The notes beneath the pieces were generated by a model. That model ran no database searches. It worked only from the letters and a program-made list of their open reading frames with translations, and had not been told where the DNA came from. Source: Planctomycetota bacterium (lineage in GTDB: Bacteria; Planctomycetota; Planctomycetia; Planctomycetales; Planctomycetaceae). Taken from it: 49,744 nt of DNA. The DNA lies in assembly GCA_027623235.1 (NCBI GenBank), contig JAQBVJ010000049.1, forward strand, positions 1 through 49,744, read 5' to 3'. A program made the position numbers and the translations under genes. Position 1 is the first letter of the stretch. Every line of letters begins with the position of its first letter. Shown here in pieces: positions 49,711 to 49,744 of this stretch.

Positions 49711-49744
49711 GTAATTGGGAGGGCGAGGCTCCTGCCGAGCCGCA
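49711..49744. repeat. Start of a possible dispersed repeat, cut by the window edge
   Basis: The last bases (GGAGGGCGAGGCTCCTGCCG and a few more) hold a small stem GGCTC/GAGCC and look like the beginning of a common planctomycete intergenic palindrome. The other arm is beyond the window, so this is tentative. Confidence 0.4.

Overview
The window looks like chromosomal DNA from a high-GC member of the Planctomycetota. The evidence is the gene content: three DUF1501 proteins with twin-arginine (Tat) signals, one DUF1549/DUF1553 protein with c-type haem motifs, a cytochrome-plus-WD40 protein, a protein of the small family restricted to Planctomycetes and Verrucomicrobia, a DUF1570 metalloprotease-like protein, a planctomycete-type ECF sigma factor, and many secreted proteins with no known function. 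Genus cannot be fixed by reading alone. There is no phage, plasmid, CRISPR or obvious defence island. I count about 36 protein genes and one structural RNA gene, the RNase P RNA (rnpB).

Layout. 1-5.2 kb: hisA, two small conserved genes, a GspF/PilC-type secretion membrane protein, a GT4 glycosyltransferase and a BON-domain protein. 5.4-8.7 kb: a class III aminotransferase translationally coupled to a lone LolD/MacB-type ABC ATPase, then moeA on the other strand. 8.7-14.1 kb: a secreted beta-propeller-like protein and two tandem DUF1501 genes, separated by an IS200-like (RAYT) transposase flanked by 24-bp perfect inverted repeats. 14.2-17.9 kb: an MFS transporter, a dihydroorotate dehydrogenase-like protein and a DUF1570 protein. 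18.0-29.1 kb: surE, and a cassette on the minus strand of three very large exported proteins (DUF1549/DUF1553; a 1364-residue pre-peptidase/Ig-like protein; a cytochrome/WD40 protein). 29.3-35.2 kb: an HpcH/HpaI aldolase, an HDOD protein, an endonuclease/exonuclease/phosphatase protein and a molybdenum formate dehydrogenase. 35.4-35.8 kb: rnpB. 36.1-40.3 kb: a third DUF1501, an ECF sigma factor, a HAD-like pseudoenzyme and a FabZ-like dehydratase. 40.6-44.8 kb: a minus-strand group with a membrane-anchored GspE-type ATPase, an unknown protein, a CvpA-like membrane protein and an orphan DNA methyltransferase with a histone-H1-like tail. 45.0-49.7 kb: a lipoprotein hydrolase, a secreted protein of unknown function, a Tat-exported NIPSNAP protein, a DUF1801 protein and a Maf pyrophosphatase.

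Two things stand out. First, the two large cassette proteins at 18.8-26.3 kb share a long Ala/Lys/Asp-rich helical module, present once in the WD40 protein (as an insertion between propeller blades) and twice in its upstream neighbour; the three copies are clearly homologous and probably form a coiled-coil assembly outside the cytoplasmic membrane. Second, the window carries several unrelated palindromic element families. One has inserted in frame inside the formate dehydrogenase catalytic gene, and another sits in the open frame just before the DUF1570 signal peptide. This resembles the in-frame palindromic elements known from Rickettsia.

MoeA supplies the last step of the molybdenum cofactor that the formate dehydrogenase needs, although the two genes are 23 kb apart. 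Gene starts were moved inward from the longest open frame wherever a ribosome binding site, signal peptide or family alignment supported it.
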